This document shows positions 46,109 to 57,400 of a DNA stretch of 64,000 nt, piece after piece (position 1 is the stretch's first letter; every line of letters starts with the position of its first letter). Under the pieces are notes generated by a model. That model was not told the DNA's origin. It was given only the letters and a program-made list of their open reading frames with translations, and ran no database searches. A program made the translations under genes and the position numbers. The stretch covers positions 250,822,427 through 250,886,426 of the forward strand of contig CM060910.1 in the NCBI GenBank assembly GCA_030737875.1, given 5' to 3'. The DNA is from Allium sativum (taxonomy: Eukaryota; Streptophyta; Magnoliopsida; Asparagales; Amaryllidaceae).

Positions 46109-46413
46109 TAACTCTAACTCTCCAGAGAAAGAGAGAGAGTATAAAAGCGTCTCCGACTGAGCGCTGAAAAAGAAACTCTCTTCCTAACTCTAACTCTCCA
46201 GAGAAAGAGAGAGAGAGAGTATAAAAGCGTCTCCGACTGAGCGCTGAAAAAGAAATTCTCCTCCTAACTCTAACTTTCCAGAGAGAAAGAGAGTATAAAG
46301 GCGTCTCCGACTGAGCGCCGAGAAAGAAATCTTTCCCCGTTGAACGACCGGGGAATAAACAGATGACTGAACTCGAACTCTAACTCTCAAGGGAAAGAGG
46401 GAGAGTATAAAAG
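46109..46413. repeat. 76-80-bp tandem repeats in E3 3' region
   Basis: Three full units and one partial. Each begins TAACTCTAACTCTCCAGAGA, continues GTATAAAAGCGTCTCCGACT and ends GAGCGCTGAAAAAGAAA. Starts are near 46109, 46185 and 46265, with a partial from about 46371. Short AG expansions account for the length differences. Tat-group elements often carry such arrays between pol and the 3' LTR. Confidence 0.92.
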
Positions 46414-46746
46414 AAATGCCAGAAAAACGACAGGTACTGACGACACAGGAAGTGTTATCCTGTCAGAGAATTGGGGGCATTCAGATTGCTTAGTTAAGCA
46501 TTGAATAACTTGTGGAAATTGACTGGGGACACATATGCATACACATATTCCCCCCTCCACAATTTCGTTTCACAACTGTAGACATGCATAGCTACTAACA
46601 AACAAACATTGCAAAAAGTGAATTATTTTTATTTACAGATGAATGAATTTGTACAGGGAAATAGCTAGAAAAGAAAGTGCAGGAGCTGCTTTTGTAGCAG
46701 CAATTATTGGTTCACAAAAATGCTAAAAAAGGTACAGGACAATCCA

Positions 46747-48923
46747 CTATTTAGATTTGGAATGAGCCTTGGATTTCTTGGCGGCTTTCTCCGCATCCTT
46801 TGCTTCTTTCTCGGCTTCGGTCAAGATTCGCTTTGATTTCTTTTTCCCTGAAGATGCGGTACTGGAACCAGTAGACTTCTTCCCGGAGGGCGAGGCACTG
46901 GAATCAAGAGAAGATTTTTTAGCAAGTTCTTCTGTAATAGATCTAGTTGAGAGCTTAACAACTAACCTTGATCCCGCATCCACAACTGCGAGGGGCTTGA
47001 GGACCTCAGGGTCTAGTTCTTCGGCCTTTAATTGCAAGCGCTTATCTTGATCAGCCTTCATGGCAGCCAAGGTAACGTCATCAGCGCTTTTCGACTCCCC
47101 AGTTATTGCAACTTCCGGTTCCTCTTCATGCCCCCCGTCTCCTCCGTCGTCCTTTAAAGCCGCTATCATTTCTTCATCATGGGGAGTGGTGACCCTAGTT
47201 GGCTCACTTCCTTCCCCCAAGTCTATAGAAGCAGTCTTGTCTTCCCCTTCTTTAGCCCTATCAGCGGGTTTTGTCCCAGCGACAGCTCCTTGAGCTACAT
47301 CTGTCTTTTCGGATGATTCAACACCTACAGAATGAGAAGCAACGGTTATCAACTCAGGCGAAAACAAAGGGTCTCTCATCGATTGTTCAATCACGTGGCG
47401 AAAGGTAGAAATAGCTTTGGCAAATTGAGGAGAAAAGATAGCGATACCTTCCGAAGACTTATCAGCGGGGGTGACCACTACCTCTGGGGTTAGTTCAGGA
47501 ATAGGGGATAATAGGGTTGTTCGAGGAATTCCCGGATTTTCGGGATCATACCCTTCTACTTCGGAGGTTGCAGGGGCAGAAGAAGAGGAACCAGCTTTGA
47601 GAATGGTTTTTTGTTTAGACTTCCGTCTCTCTTCTTCCATGGCCTCAGCAATAAGGCGGCGCCCTTCAGCTAGGCGCTCCGGTTCATCGTCTCTCAAGTA
47701 TTTCTCCATTAGTTTATCTTCATCGAGGGAATCGACCTTAAGTTCCTCTTTTTCCCACTCAACGATTTGATTCCATACTTGAACCAGAGTGGATGGATAG
47801 TCCTCGATCCAAGAAATGTTTCGACGACGAATAATGTGTGCGAAGAATTCAATCATTAGCTCGCCAAAGCCCTGAACATCAGCCTCCGCCTCTGATAATT
47901 GCTTGCGGGTTTCCTCCGCAGATTTAATGGCACACTCCACATTGCCCTCGGCCAGAGCAGCCCTGTTCTCTGCCTCCAACAACTTTGAAGCCAAGTCAGC
48001 GTTCTTCTTTTCTAATTCAGCACTCCTCTTTGCTAACTCGGCGTTTTTCCGCTCAAGCTCAGCATAAGCAATGCGTGTCTTAGCAGCTTCTGACTTGGCC
48101 TCGTCAGCTTGCTTTTTTAATTCAGAAAGCTCCTGAGTATGAGATTCAAGCAAATCGTGATAACATTTTTGCATGTCCTCGAATTGTTGTTTGAAATTAG
48201 AAGCGTCCCTTTGAGCGACCGCTAGCTGAGCTTGAGTGTCTTCCAAATCTTTTCCTAGAGCTTTTAAGGCCTTAGTATCCTCCTCCGCGGTCTTTTGCAT
48301 TGAATCAGTATTTGTGATTAGAGTGCGGATGATTTTAGAAAGATTGCACGAATATTTGAACATCTCAGTATATTGTTTTTGCACCGCATCAATCTTTGCT
48401 TTGGCCTCATCTGCCCAATTAGACGAAATAGGTTCAAGGGCAGGTAAAAAAGTCAGAGTTTCGAAGTAGTGTTCGGGAAATTGCTCTTTCAAATATGCCC
48501 TCTTTATTGCAGTTCCCGCATCTGGTGGGGGAGGAACGAGGATTGTCAATTCGGTGTCCCTTCCTGAAGAGGATTCTGTAGTCTATTTGTCTGTCCTAGG
48601 TCGTTTAGTAGCAGGGACCTTTTGCTTACTTCGAGACCCGGTTTCCTTTGGAGGACTTTTCTCTCTACTGCGTTTCTCATAGGAAGAGGAGGAGTCTTTG
48701 GATTGTGGTCTGTCCTCCTCCCTACGGCTTTGGTAACCTTTATATTTCTCTTGTTCCGATCGAACTGGTGAGCGGGAGCGTGAGGGTCGAGAACAATAGG
48801 GATCATACGGTCTTCTCTCCTCCCTACCACGATCATCCCGGCGATCATACTCGACATCCTGAGGAGGATTGGAAATGCTACGACGAAGTTTTCTTATATC
48901 GTAGTAGGATCGAGACATTGTAC
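46747..48923 (-). CDS. E3 antisense gene, last exon: coiled-coil protein (one stop)
   Basis: A frame of about 720 codons runs from a good acceptor (CGTGCAG at 48930-48924) to TAG at 46747. It has one in-frame TAG at 48585-48583. It starts MSRSYYDIRKLRRS with an Arg/Ser-rich, RS-like segment. After the stop it reads TILVPPPPDAGTAIKRAY, then a long coiled coil rich in Ala/Glu/Lys (about residues 95-225 from 48549, e.g. AELERKNAELAKRSAELEKK). FGELMIEFFAHIIRRRNISW and WNQIVEWEKEEL follow, then an acidic middle and a Ser/Lys-rich tail ending KKSKAHSKSK. This layout matches proteins encoded antisense near the 3' LTR of Tat-group elements, annotated in plants as putative gypsy-type transposon proteins. 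Function unknown; nuclear location is suggested by the basic tail. Confidence 0.75.
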
Positions 48924-48987
48924 CTGCACGATAAAATAAACGAAGTTTAGAATTAGTGGATTCATGGAGAAAGAAGTGCAATGAATG

Positions 48988-49604
48988 CTAATGCTGTGGT
49001 GTAAAGTGTATCCTAAGTGGTGTGTTTCCCCCCAACCAACCCGAGTCTGAAGCTAGACTAGTGCGGGCAGGCTCTTTGGCCTTAGCGGGAGTGGTTTCTT
49101 CAGAAGAGGTGAAGACTAAAGGATCCTTCCTGAAATCCTCTGAAGTATATATAGTCTCAGGTAAGGGGAGATCCCCCAAACCCTGAAATATGTGCTCATC
49201 GGTACTAGGAACATCCCCTTCGGAAGCATGAAGTGGCGACTCTTGGGAAGATTTTGACTTGTCTAGAGAAGTAGTTTCCTCGGGGGCAATATACCCTTCA
49301 CGATGCTTTTCGGCCAGATTAGCCAATTCATCATCTTGTGTGGAAGATGGAGAAGGTGAAGTTTGAAGAGGCGCTGTAGGAATTCCCGAGCCTTCTCCTG
49401 TCTCTGGAACTATCTCCACTGGAGGAATGTATGCGTAAGGGACCGTCCCATGGCCGATGCTACGAAAAACGGATAGCAGCCCATGAAAGTGAAGGTATTC
49501 ATCTTTAAGGACCTCGTCGATAGTCAAGAATTTTTGATCGCCATTAAGAAGTCGGTGCATCCGATCAAAGAACACCTGATCTGATATCTGTTTGGGATTG
49601 TCGA
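48988..49604 (-). CDS. E3 antisense gene, middle exon
   Basis: The acceptor TTTGTTTGCAG ends at 49605. The exon reads DNPKQISDQVFFDRMHRLL and EYLHFHGLLSVFRSIGHGTV, then a low-complexity acidic, Pro/Ser-rich stretch, and ends GGNTPLRIHFTPQH before a stop at 48988. Joining to the upstream exon keeps the frame (one base plus two bases make an Ile codon). The link to the next exon is unresolved: a weak donor exists around the SDSG codons, or the frame simply ends here. Confidence 0.65.
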
Positions 49605-49681
49605 CTGCAAACAAAAAGGAAAACAGGTCAGGGTGATGATTTAAGTGTACAGAGTCCGGGTTCAGAAAATCAACGCTTTAC

Positions 49682-50438
49682 TTGATTTTGTCCATCTCCT
49701 GGCGCATCCAGACTGTTGCTTTATGTAGAACCATTCTAGTCTGGAATCTCCAGCTTTACTGCTAAATGGTGCAGAGATTATCTTCCTTTTTGGGACTGAT
49801 TCAAAGTAGCAGAAGGATGGAGTCTCTCGAGTCCGATGCTTGAAATTATAAAAGAAATGAACGTCATCGAACGTGAGCTCTATGCCTAGGATTTCACGAT
49901 ATGCTATGTACAAGGTGTGCAAATAGGCATATGAATTGGGATGCAACTGCATGGGGGCAATCCGCATTTGTCTTAAGAAATCAACGATGAAAGGAGAGAA
50001 TGGAGGAATGGCGCCGACCATGCACATCAATCGAGTGACCGTCATATATCCTTCTGGAGGGTTGTGGGGACGGTCAGAGCGTGAGGGCACTAGGGTGTCC
50101 CTTTTCATTATTCCATATTTTAGGCAAATTCGAACAAGTCGATCGTTGTCAATTGTTGATTCAACGGAGTCCGAGGGTGATTCCAATATGATGGCTGATT
50201 CAAATTCATCGGGTTCTCGATTGTCACCAATCCCTCCTTCCTCCTCAAAACCCAGAGAAACTTCATTCTCTGAAGACACCTCGTCGCTTTCCCGATGACC
50301 AACCCCGTAATCTGGACCCTCACTGTCCCATTCTGGATCAGACGAAGAAGATATATCCTCAAGAGTGATTTTGTTAGAAGTTTCCGGGGCTTCTTTCCTC
50401 TCAGCTAGACGGGAAGAGCGTCTGGGCCTCATTGTCAT
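49682..50438 (-). CDS. E3 antisense gene, first coding exon (Transposase_28-like domain)
   Basis: The start ATG is at 50438 (MTMRPRRSSRLAERKEAP). An acidic stretch (about residues 25-95) leads to a folded domain: LVRICLKYGI, GYMTVTRLMCMVGAIPPFSP, FIVDFLRQMRIAPMQLHPNS, YAYLHTLYIAYREILGIELT and FDDVHFFYNFKHRTRET. The exon ends in DSRLEWFYIKQ and a donor A/GTAAAG at 49681. The domain has the pattern of the plant family known as putative gypsy-type transposon (Pfam Transposase_28). That name reflects where it is found, not an activity. The open frame extends upstream to 50630, but the acceptor at 50443 and the basic N-terminus favour 50438 as the start. Confidence 0.78.
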
Positions 50439-50442
50439 AGAA

Positions 50443-51265
50443 CTATTGAAGAAGCAATAGCACGGATTAGAGTAAATTATCCCGTGCCCCCCTGTGCATA
50501 TGTGTGAGCTAAAGTGTGTGTGGTGTGCGCAAAACATGAGAAGAAAAACACTTAAAAGCATAATGCGAAGTTCTAACGGAGCGGCGATGTTCAGAATAAA
50601 TCTTGATGATCGTTTACGTTCATAAGGCACTACCCTAACTGTTCATTAAGTTGAAGATTATGTCAAGCATTGATTAACCCTGGTTGGATAAAGTCTTGTG
50701 CTTTGAGTCGGAATATGCATATCATTCAGTTCGGGTAGGGCGTGCTTATTGTTGGGTTCGGATCGGATGTGCAAATAGCTGGGATCGGCTCGGGTCTGCG
50801 CATTGTTCGGTTCGGAGAAGACATTCATATTTGGCAGTTTAAAACCGGATCGGAATAAGCATTTGGAGTGGTTCAGCAAACGAAAGGAACCATACGTCCT
50901 TTTCCTTTCTCTATCTTTTCCTCTAGTCGTTCCGACCCGATCCTAACATATGAACTTGTCCTCCCCTCCGCTGCTTCAGCACTTCCTTACCCGAACCGAA
51001 CCCAGTTCCTATTCTCCCCTTTCTCGTCTTCAAATTTCACTAGACCCAAATGAAGTTAAGCGTTTATATGCTTGAATTTTAACGCTGGATCCCAATGACC
51101 CCCGTTGCTACCTCGAGACGGCGAAGACGCCATCAACGACGATGATAAACGGTGGAGGAGATCCAGGCGTCGGAGTTCAACAAATACCACACTCCAATCG
51201 CTTGATTTAACCGCAAATTCTAGCTAAAGTTAGTTATTACATAAATAATCAGAGATTCAAAATAC
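50443..51265 (-). other. Likely 5' UTR intron of the E3 antisense gene
   Basis: Donor CTAG/GTATTT at 51265 and acceptor TTCTTCAATAG at 50443 delimit an 823-bp possible intron just before the start codon. The region also has GGTTCGGATCGG-type words like those of the LTR (50690-50860). The splice prediction is by eye. Confidence 0.45.
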
Positions 51266-51410
51266 CTAGATGTTTTCATTCGAAGATTGAAACGAGAAGT
51301 TTTAGAGTTTTTGGAATTTTTAGGAAATAGGGTTTCGGTATAAAGCTGGGAGAACAAGAATTGTGGGAGTAAAAGAAAGGTAGAAGAGTTTAAGTGAGTG
51401 AGTTTATATA
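51266..51410 (-). promoter_or_regulatory. TATA box and 5' leader of the E3 antisense gene
   Basis: On the minus strand TATATAAA at 51410-51403 is followed within about 30-140 bases by a pyrimidine-rich leader (CTTCTACCTTTCTTTTACTC, then CAAAAACTCTAAAACTTCTC) typical of plant 5' UTRs. A splice donor follows at 51266/51265. This gives the antisense gene a promoter separate from both LTRs. Confidence 0.55.
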
Positions 51411-51837
51411 AGACTTGAGATGGCTCTTTGTATTCCCTGTATTTCACTCCGTTCGGACCGAGTCCAAGCCAGCCCACATCTTCTGGCCCATCAACCCAGT
51501 GCAAAGCGAAACAGGAAGAAAAGGTGCTCGGGTCGGACACCGAACCGGGTAGAAATCTGTGCATTCCTCTAGCATTCGAATTGGATTTAAAAGAAAAACT
51601 AGGAAGGAACATACTTGAGAAGAATACTATATGTTGAGAAGGACTTCGGGACTTGACTCAAAAATGAAGAAAATGAATCAAGTGTTTCACGACATATATA
51701 TAAGCAATAAGAGACATGTCTTCATGAAGCAACGCATCTTCACAAACGAACAGAAGTGACTTTCTGACTGTTCTGATTCAAGGACTAGCATTTCAAACGA
51801 CATCAAAGCACGCTTCGTATACAACAGAAGCATCCTT

Positions 51838-51850
51838 TGAGGGGGCAAAA
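51838..51850 (+). other. E3 polypurine tract
   Basis: TGAGGGGGCAAAA directly abuts the 3' LTR start and would prime plus-strand synthesis. Confidence 0.85.
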
Positions 51851-52764
51851 TGTTAGCCTACTTTGTGAACTAGGCAACACAAAGTCAAGAAACCAAACAT
51901 TGAAGGGCATTTTTAATTAGAAGACTTCGGTTCGGATTGGAGAAGACACTACAATCTAGATTAGATAGCAGCAGCTGTTCGGATCGGGTCAGAGCAAACC
52001 ATCGGTTCGGGTCGGAAAGAGTCCTCTGTTCGGATCGGTGAACTCCTATTGAGTAAATTGGTAAGGCATATCTAATCGGATCGGAGGGTAACTAAATCTC
52101 GATTGGATCGGAAAGCCACCTGTTTGCCACGAAAATGGATCGGAGCGAAGCAGATTAGAGAAGAAGAGAGCATCGCATCTAAGCCAATCCGGTTCGGATC
52201 GGGTATCCCGATCCGAACCCCTTATCTGCGCGTCTCCGACCCGAACCCATGCTCCATGTTACTCTCCTGCAAAATCGCCTGGATATCCGGACCGGTTATG
52301 ACCAGTTCCTACCCATAACGTTCGTTCCTTTGATGCGCTGTCAACATAATAGTTCATCCGAACCCGAAGATAGTGGGATGGACGACATGTGGCCCCGACC
52401 CAGATCAAGTTTCAAGCAAATTCACACCTATAAATACCCCGTCTGGAGACAAAGAGAAGGATCTTTTTTCAGCACTTTGAGAATTCAACTACCTCCATCA
52501 TCCGAACTCCATTACTCCCGGAGAATCCAAATCATCTTTCATTCTTTGTTTTAGTCAATTGAGTGAACCTAAGTAAGTTGTGAGTGGAATTGAGTGAATC
52601 TTACATTGTATTTACAACTGAATTATTGAATATAGTGAAAGATAAGTGGACGTAGGCATTTCTTCGCCGAACCACTATAAATCCTGCGTGTTCATTTTTA
52701 TTTTTGTCTCATTTCATCTTGCTTTTAATCAACTTGGGTGTTAGAACCACTTTTGGGTCTAACA
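51851..52764 (+). repeat. E3 3' LTR (914 bp)
   Basis: Same length as the 5' LTR and identical except at 52089, 52402 and 52623. It is followed directly by the ATTAC duplication at 52765-52769. Confidence 0.97.
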
Positions 52765-52769
52765 ATTAC

Positions 52770-53640
52770 CGAGGCGAGTCAAAAGTCTAACTACCCTCCT
52801 TTCACAATTGAGAATGACACCATTACTGGATAACCAATTCATCCCTAGAATCGATCCATAGCCCACGAAACCAAAAACGTAAGCATTACTTCTAAACTCA
52901 ATGCTTAGTATAGATATTCCCAAATCCAAATAGATGAATGAGCCGAACCCCAATAAGATTTGAGACAACAATTCGATCCTCTACCCTACTATTACTAAGG
53001 TGCAGAGACTCAACTATGGAAGCAAGTAAAAAAGAATGTGAAGCGCCAGAATCAAATAAAGTTCTAACGGGATGATTGAAAAGAAAAACTAAACTTTCAA
53101 CAGAAACGTTCCTACATCTCTTAGGTACACTAGCAGTGAGAGCATGCAATTGCCCTCTAGAAGATTATGTCATTTGCCCTTGTCCTTCGGCAATCCTTGA
53201 TAAGATGCCCTGCTTCACCATGCAGAAAACAACCACCTCTCTTCTTCTTTGTACAATTAAATGACCCTCTATACCACAGAAAAGACACTTCCTCTTGTCA
53301 CGGGATCTATTATTTATTCCACTTTGGCCTCTTATATTCCAATCCCTTGTTTGTGATTCTTCCACTTTGGCCTCTTATATTCCAATCCCTTGTTTGTGAT
53401 TCTTCCACTTTGGCCTCTTTCTTTTCACCTTTCTACTTCTGCGTGGATTAAACGATATCAACAAGCTTCTTATCCTTGGGCTTATGCTCCTTAGCCCAAA
53501 CTCCTTGTTCTCACCCTTACTATCTTTGTGTAGCTTGTTAACAAGTTCCTCGAAACTACCTCCATCGCACGGCAACCTACAAAGCTTGAAAGAAGATTAG
53601 CTGCAGGTGAAGCTACTGTGGCTACAGACGGAGGTTGGGC
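52770..53640 (-). pseudogene. E2 gag end and protease (broken)
   Basis: Read on minus: a LVNKLHKDSKGENKE segment (53375-53575), a frame-broken zinc-knuckle region with CLFCGIEGHL (about 53270), and then the protease with TLFDSGASHSFL (catalytic DSG, about 53040). This continues as LGMNWLSSNGVILNCERRVV up to E3's insertion site. The N-terminal two thirds of gag is missing between here and the primer site. A 43-bp unit containing TTCCACTTTGGCCTCTTATA is tandemly repeated at about 53327-53425 and disrupts gag. Confidence 0.82.
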
Positions 53641-53864
53641 ACTACTTTGCCCTCACCGTAAGCCGTATGCCTACGAAACTATGGCAAAAAGAAAGGAAGA
53701 AGAGATTCAAATAGAGAATTGAAAGATAGTGCTCATGTCTTTGGGGAACATGCCCTTTAAAAACAATACTATTCTCTTGAAAAACGCTTCTTTAAAACAT
53801 GTTTTAGAAAACCCCCCTTTCAAAAAATGCTATTGAAAAATCTTTAATCTGTTCCAGTAACCTT

Positions 53865-53878
53865 TAGCTCTGATACCA
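53865..53878 (-). other. E2 primer-binding site
   Basis: On minus: TGGTATCAGAGCTA, complementary to the initiator tRNA-Met 3' end, directly after the 5' LTR. It fixes the orientation of E2. Confidence 0.88.
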
Positions 53879-55139
53879 TGCGTAACACCCCTCCTCCGTT
53901 AAGTTCACTCACAAAGGGAATGCATTAACTTCAGTGGAGCGTCATAAGTGTATAGAACAGATAAATTACAAAAAAAACAAAATTTAAATAGCGGAAAATA
54001 AATAAAACTTTACTTTATTGATAAAACAACAGCTTGGTAAAACAACTTGTACAAAGATTGCTTTCCAGCACCAAAACACCAATACCCATTACAACAAAGC
54101 ATCTGTCTTGTTTAACAAAATAAAGAAGCATGAAATGACAGTGATATTCCCCAATAAAGCATGAGCCAGCCATAGCAGTGGAAAAGAGAGTCCAAAGCAA
54201 TACATCGTCTATCTTCGAACTTGGAAAGAAAACTAAGCTAAGTGGTAATATTCCCTCCCAGCGAACCTTGGGGGGGGGGGGAGGAGGGAATGGAAGAAAA
54301 GAGAGCGAAACAAAACAGAGTCAGACATAAAGCCCGGTAAGTCCAGTGATTATTCAGCATGTAAACAGGTAAAAGGATCATGACATCAATAAACTGGATG
54401 CCAGATCATAATCATGATAATAAGCATAACAAGACAACAAACGATGATCGTTAGATATGACAAGGTAAGATACACTGAATGCACTTCGGTTCTTTCTCTG
54501 ATTTCGTATTTTCTCTGCACTAGCCAACTAGCATCCTAACTAGTGTCTTTTATAGAACGATTCGTATTCCCTACTAGTGCCCCAACAAGTATCCTTTGAA
54601 AAAGGATCCGTATCCCCTACTAGTGTGCCAACTAGTATCCAATGTTATAAAATAAGGTGATCCCAACCCCACAATTGTGGTAGCCTTCAGGTGTACATCT
54701 AGTATGAGGATCTTACCTCAACCAGCCTAATTGCCATGAAGATGTTAGATGTACCCTTACTACCTTATCGATCGGTTCCCTACTTGTATTTACTTTCCTT
54801 GTGTCTATGTCAATCGGCCCTCTCTTGCGTGTAGTTACCCTGTGTTGGTCCCACCATAAGGTGTATCAATCCCCATGATAGCAACCCGACAAAAATTCTA
54901 GATGCACAGTGTACACTACTGCTGCACCCTCTGCCGCTACTTTGACCACTTATAATCAACCCAGTAATCGTGCCCCCACCCTGCCTAGTTTTAGGGTACC
55001 GTGAAACATCTATGTGGGTTACTGCTGAAATGGGTCCCCATTACTAGGGTTTTCTAGTGTATATTCGTATACTCCCCACATTGGCTAAGTGTTATCCATC
55101 CATTCGAGTTAACTTAACCCGTCTACATGCAATTTCATG

Positions 55140-55815
55140 TTGGTTAAGTGTTTCTTATTAACTTAACCCTTCTCATTAATCATGTTGTAATTGGTTAAGT
55201 GTTTTCTATTAACTTAACCCTGTTCATTCAACATATTATATTGGTTAAGTGTTTCCCGTTAACTTAACCCCACTCGTTCATTGGTTAAGTGTTAACTTAA
55301 CCCTACCACTGGTCATGTTACATTGGTTAAGTGTTGTCCTCTTGTGTTACTTAACCCTACCACTTGTCATGTTACATTGGTTAAGTGTTGCCCTCTTGTG
55401 TTACTTAACCCTACCACTTGTCATGTTACATTGGTTAAGTGTTGCCCTCTTGTGTTACTTGACCCTACCACTTGTCATGTTACATTGGTACCCTACCACT
55501 TGTCATGTTACATTGGTTAAGTGTTGCCCTCTTGTGTTACTTAACCCTACCACCTGTCATGTTACATTTGTTAAGTGTTGCCCTCTTGTGTTACTTAACC
55601 CTATCACACATCATGTTATATTGGTTAAGTGTTGCCCTCTTGTGTTACTTAACCCTACCACCTGTCATGTTACATTGGTTAAGTGTTGCCCTCTCGTGTT
55701 ACTTAACCCTACCACTTGTCATGTTACATTGGTTAAGTGTTGCCCTCTTATGTTACTTAACCCTACCACGTGTCATGTTACATTGGTTATGTGTTGCTTT
55801 CATTAACTTAACCCT
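55140..55815. repeat. 54-bp tandem array in E2 5' LTR
   Basis: About nine units from 55319, partner of the array at 29593-30005. One unit near 55483 is truncated (TTGGTACCCTACC), so unit number and order differ between the two LTRs, showing array turnover after insertion. Confidence 0.93.
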
Positions 55816-57376
55816 ACCATTCTTAGCCTGTCTGTTTCTTAGCTTTAACTTATTCATTAAAGCACCAACCTCTCACATTAGATCTATATTGTTGCGGTCG
55901 CTGGATGTGCCGGGCAGTTCCGGGCAGCCTTACCCCGCAACTCAATCTAACCTCGGATTTTTGGGCTTAAATGCGCTAACCTCTCATATTAGATCTATAT
56001 TGTTGCGGTCGCTGGATGTGCCGGGCGGTTCCGGGCAGTCTTACACTGCAACTCAATCTAACCTCGGGTTAGGCAAGTCCATCTTTAGCCAATTTTACAT
56101 ATTTGTCATATGTGTCCAAATCTATGTGTCAAATTTTTCCACAAGTCTAGCCAATACAAGTTTATGCCACATTCCCACTCTATGCCCAAAATTTACTCAA
56201 TGAAATTTATACCTAATTTTTCCCGCGTTATAATCGCACGTACAGCGAGATTCAATCTAAGTTCCGAATGAACTTAGTATTCACAAAAGCAAGTAAAAGG
56301 GAAAAATAGAGAAGGAACATAAGAATTGACATAAAGAAAAATAGGCATGTAAAGATGTACCCAATTCAAGAATCATGTTTCAATGTTGTACATTAACAAT
56401 ATGTGTAGACAAGCTAAGCAATTTACACCATAGGTATAAAGATTAGATAGAATTGGACTTAAGAGAATCACTAATTTTTATGTACAACATGATAAGTCCC
56501 ACTATATCAATCACAATAGTCTCATAGGCATAGGATGTACAATATGATAGGTTCCATCATATAAATCACAACAATCTCCTAAGCATGATAGGTTCCATTG
56601 TGTCAATTCAACAGTCTCATAGGCATGATAAGTTCTATTATGTCAGTCCAACAGTCTCATAGGCATGATAGGTTTTATTGTGTCAGTCACAACAGTCTCA
56701 TAGGCATGATAGGTTCTATTATGTCAGTCCAATAGTCTCATAGACATGATAGGTGTCATTACATCAATCTCAATAGTCACATAGGCATAAGTAATTTAGA
56801 TTTGACAAAAGGATAGGCACGAATCAGAATTAGGCATCGTTGTAGATCTGATTATTACAGTCATGGTTACTATTAGATGTTTAAATCTAAATAATAACTG
56901 AATTTACAGAAAAAGGACGGATATTGTATTCTGGGATCTGATTTCTGAATTTGTTTAGCTATCCCTTGAAATATACGTTTGATTCTCTATTTTGGATTTT
57001 GCTCGGCGCTTTCTAACTTGATTTCTAATTTGGAGAAGATGGAGGCTAGGCTAACTTAGGCATGGACAGCATGACGGCTTCATAGTGTGGTCTAGCGTTG
57101 AGTTTTGGGGTGCTTATATAGAAGTCTAGGTTTAATTCTAGCCTTTAGATTCGTCTAGGAGAAATCAGAGCCATCAAACTAAAGAGATGTGTCATCCAAC
57201 CAACCATAGCACGACACATAAGCCCTAATACCTCATAAATTAGCCATTGGCCAATCAGAGAAGGCTACATCAACTCAGGACAACTGAAATTCATCACAGG
57301 AAGCAGATCTCAAAGGGGTCGACTCCCTACAGGGGGGTCGACACCTATGTCGACTCCCCCGGGAGGGTCAACACCG

Positions 57377-57400
57377 TTGAGCGGGAAATTTCCCGCTCAA
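57377..57400. promoter_or_regulatory. E2F-consensus palindrome in LTR U3 (E2 5' LTR)
   Basis: GCGGGAAATTTCCCGC is embedded in a 24-bp perfect palindrome about 260-285 bp from the LTR start. It has the same position and core as in the 3' LTR, and flanking changes are compensated on both arms. Confidence 0.6.

Larger units (their letters stand above)
34072..52764 (+). mobile_element. E3: young Tat-lineage gypsy retrotransposon (18.7 kb)
   Basis: Two 914-bp LTRs, a primer site, gag-protease, RT, RNase H, a second (archaeal-type) RNase H, integrase, a 3' tandem repeat, an antisense coding region and a polypurine tract occur in that order. The second RNase H and the long 3' region with an antisense ORF are hallmarks of the plant Tat group (relatives include Ogre, Retand and Grande). 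ATTAC target duplications flank it. It is inserted in E2 between protease and RT. Without the E4 insertion it is about 14.06 kb. gag and pol carry in-frame stops and a frameshift, so this copy is not autonomous even though its LTRs are near-identical. Confidence 0.95.

Noticed and set aside
47060..47293. Plus-strand Ser/Ala-rich open frames opposite the antisense gene (46769-47770)
   Set aside because: Shadow frames of the minus-strand coiled-coil exon. The minus frame has domain-like composition and splice context, the plus frames do not.
55249..56203. Two overlapping open frames of 185 and 243 residues with 18-residue periodicity
   Set aside because: Same 54-bp array in the partner LTR. 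Different frames stay open and the unit number differs from the other LTR, so no protein is indicated.
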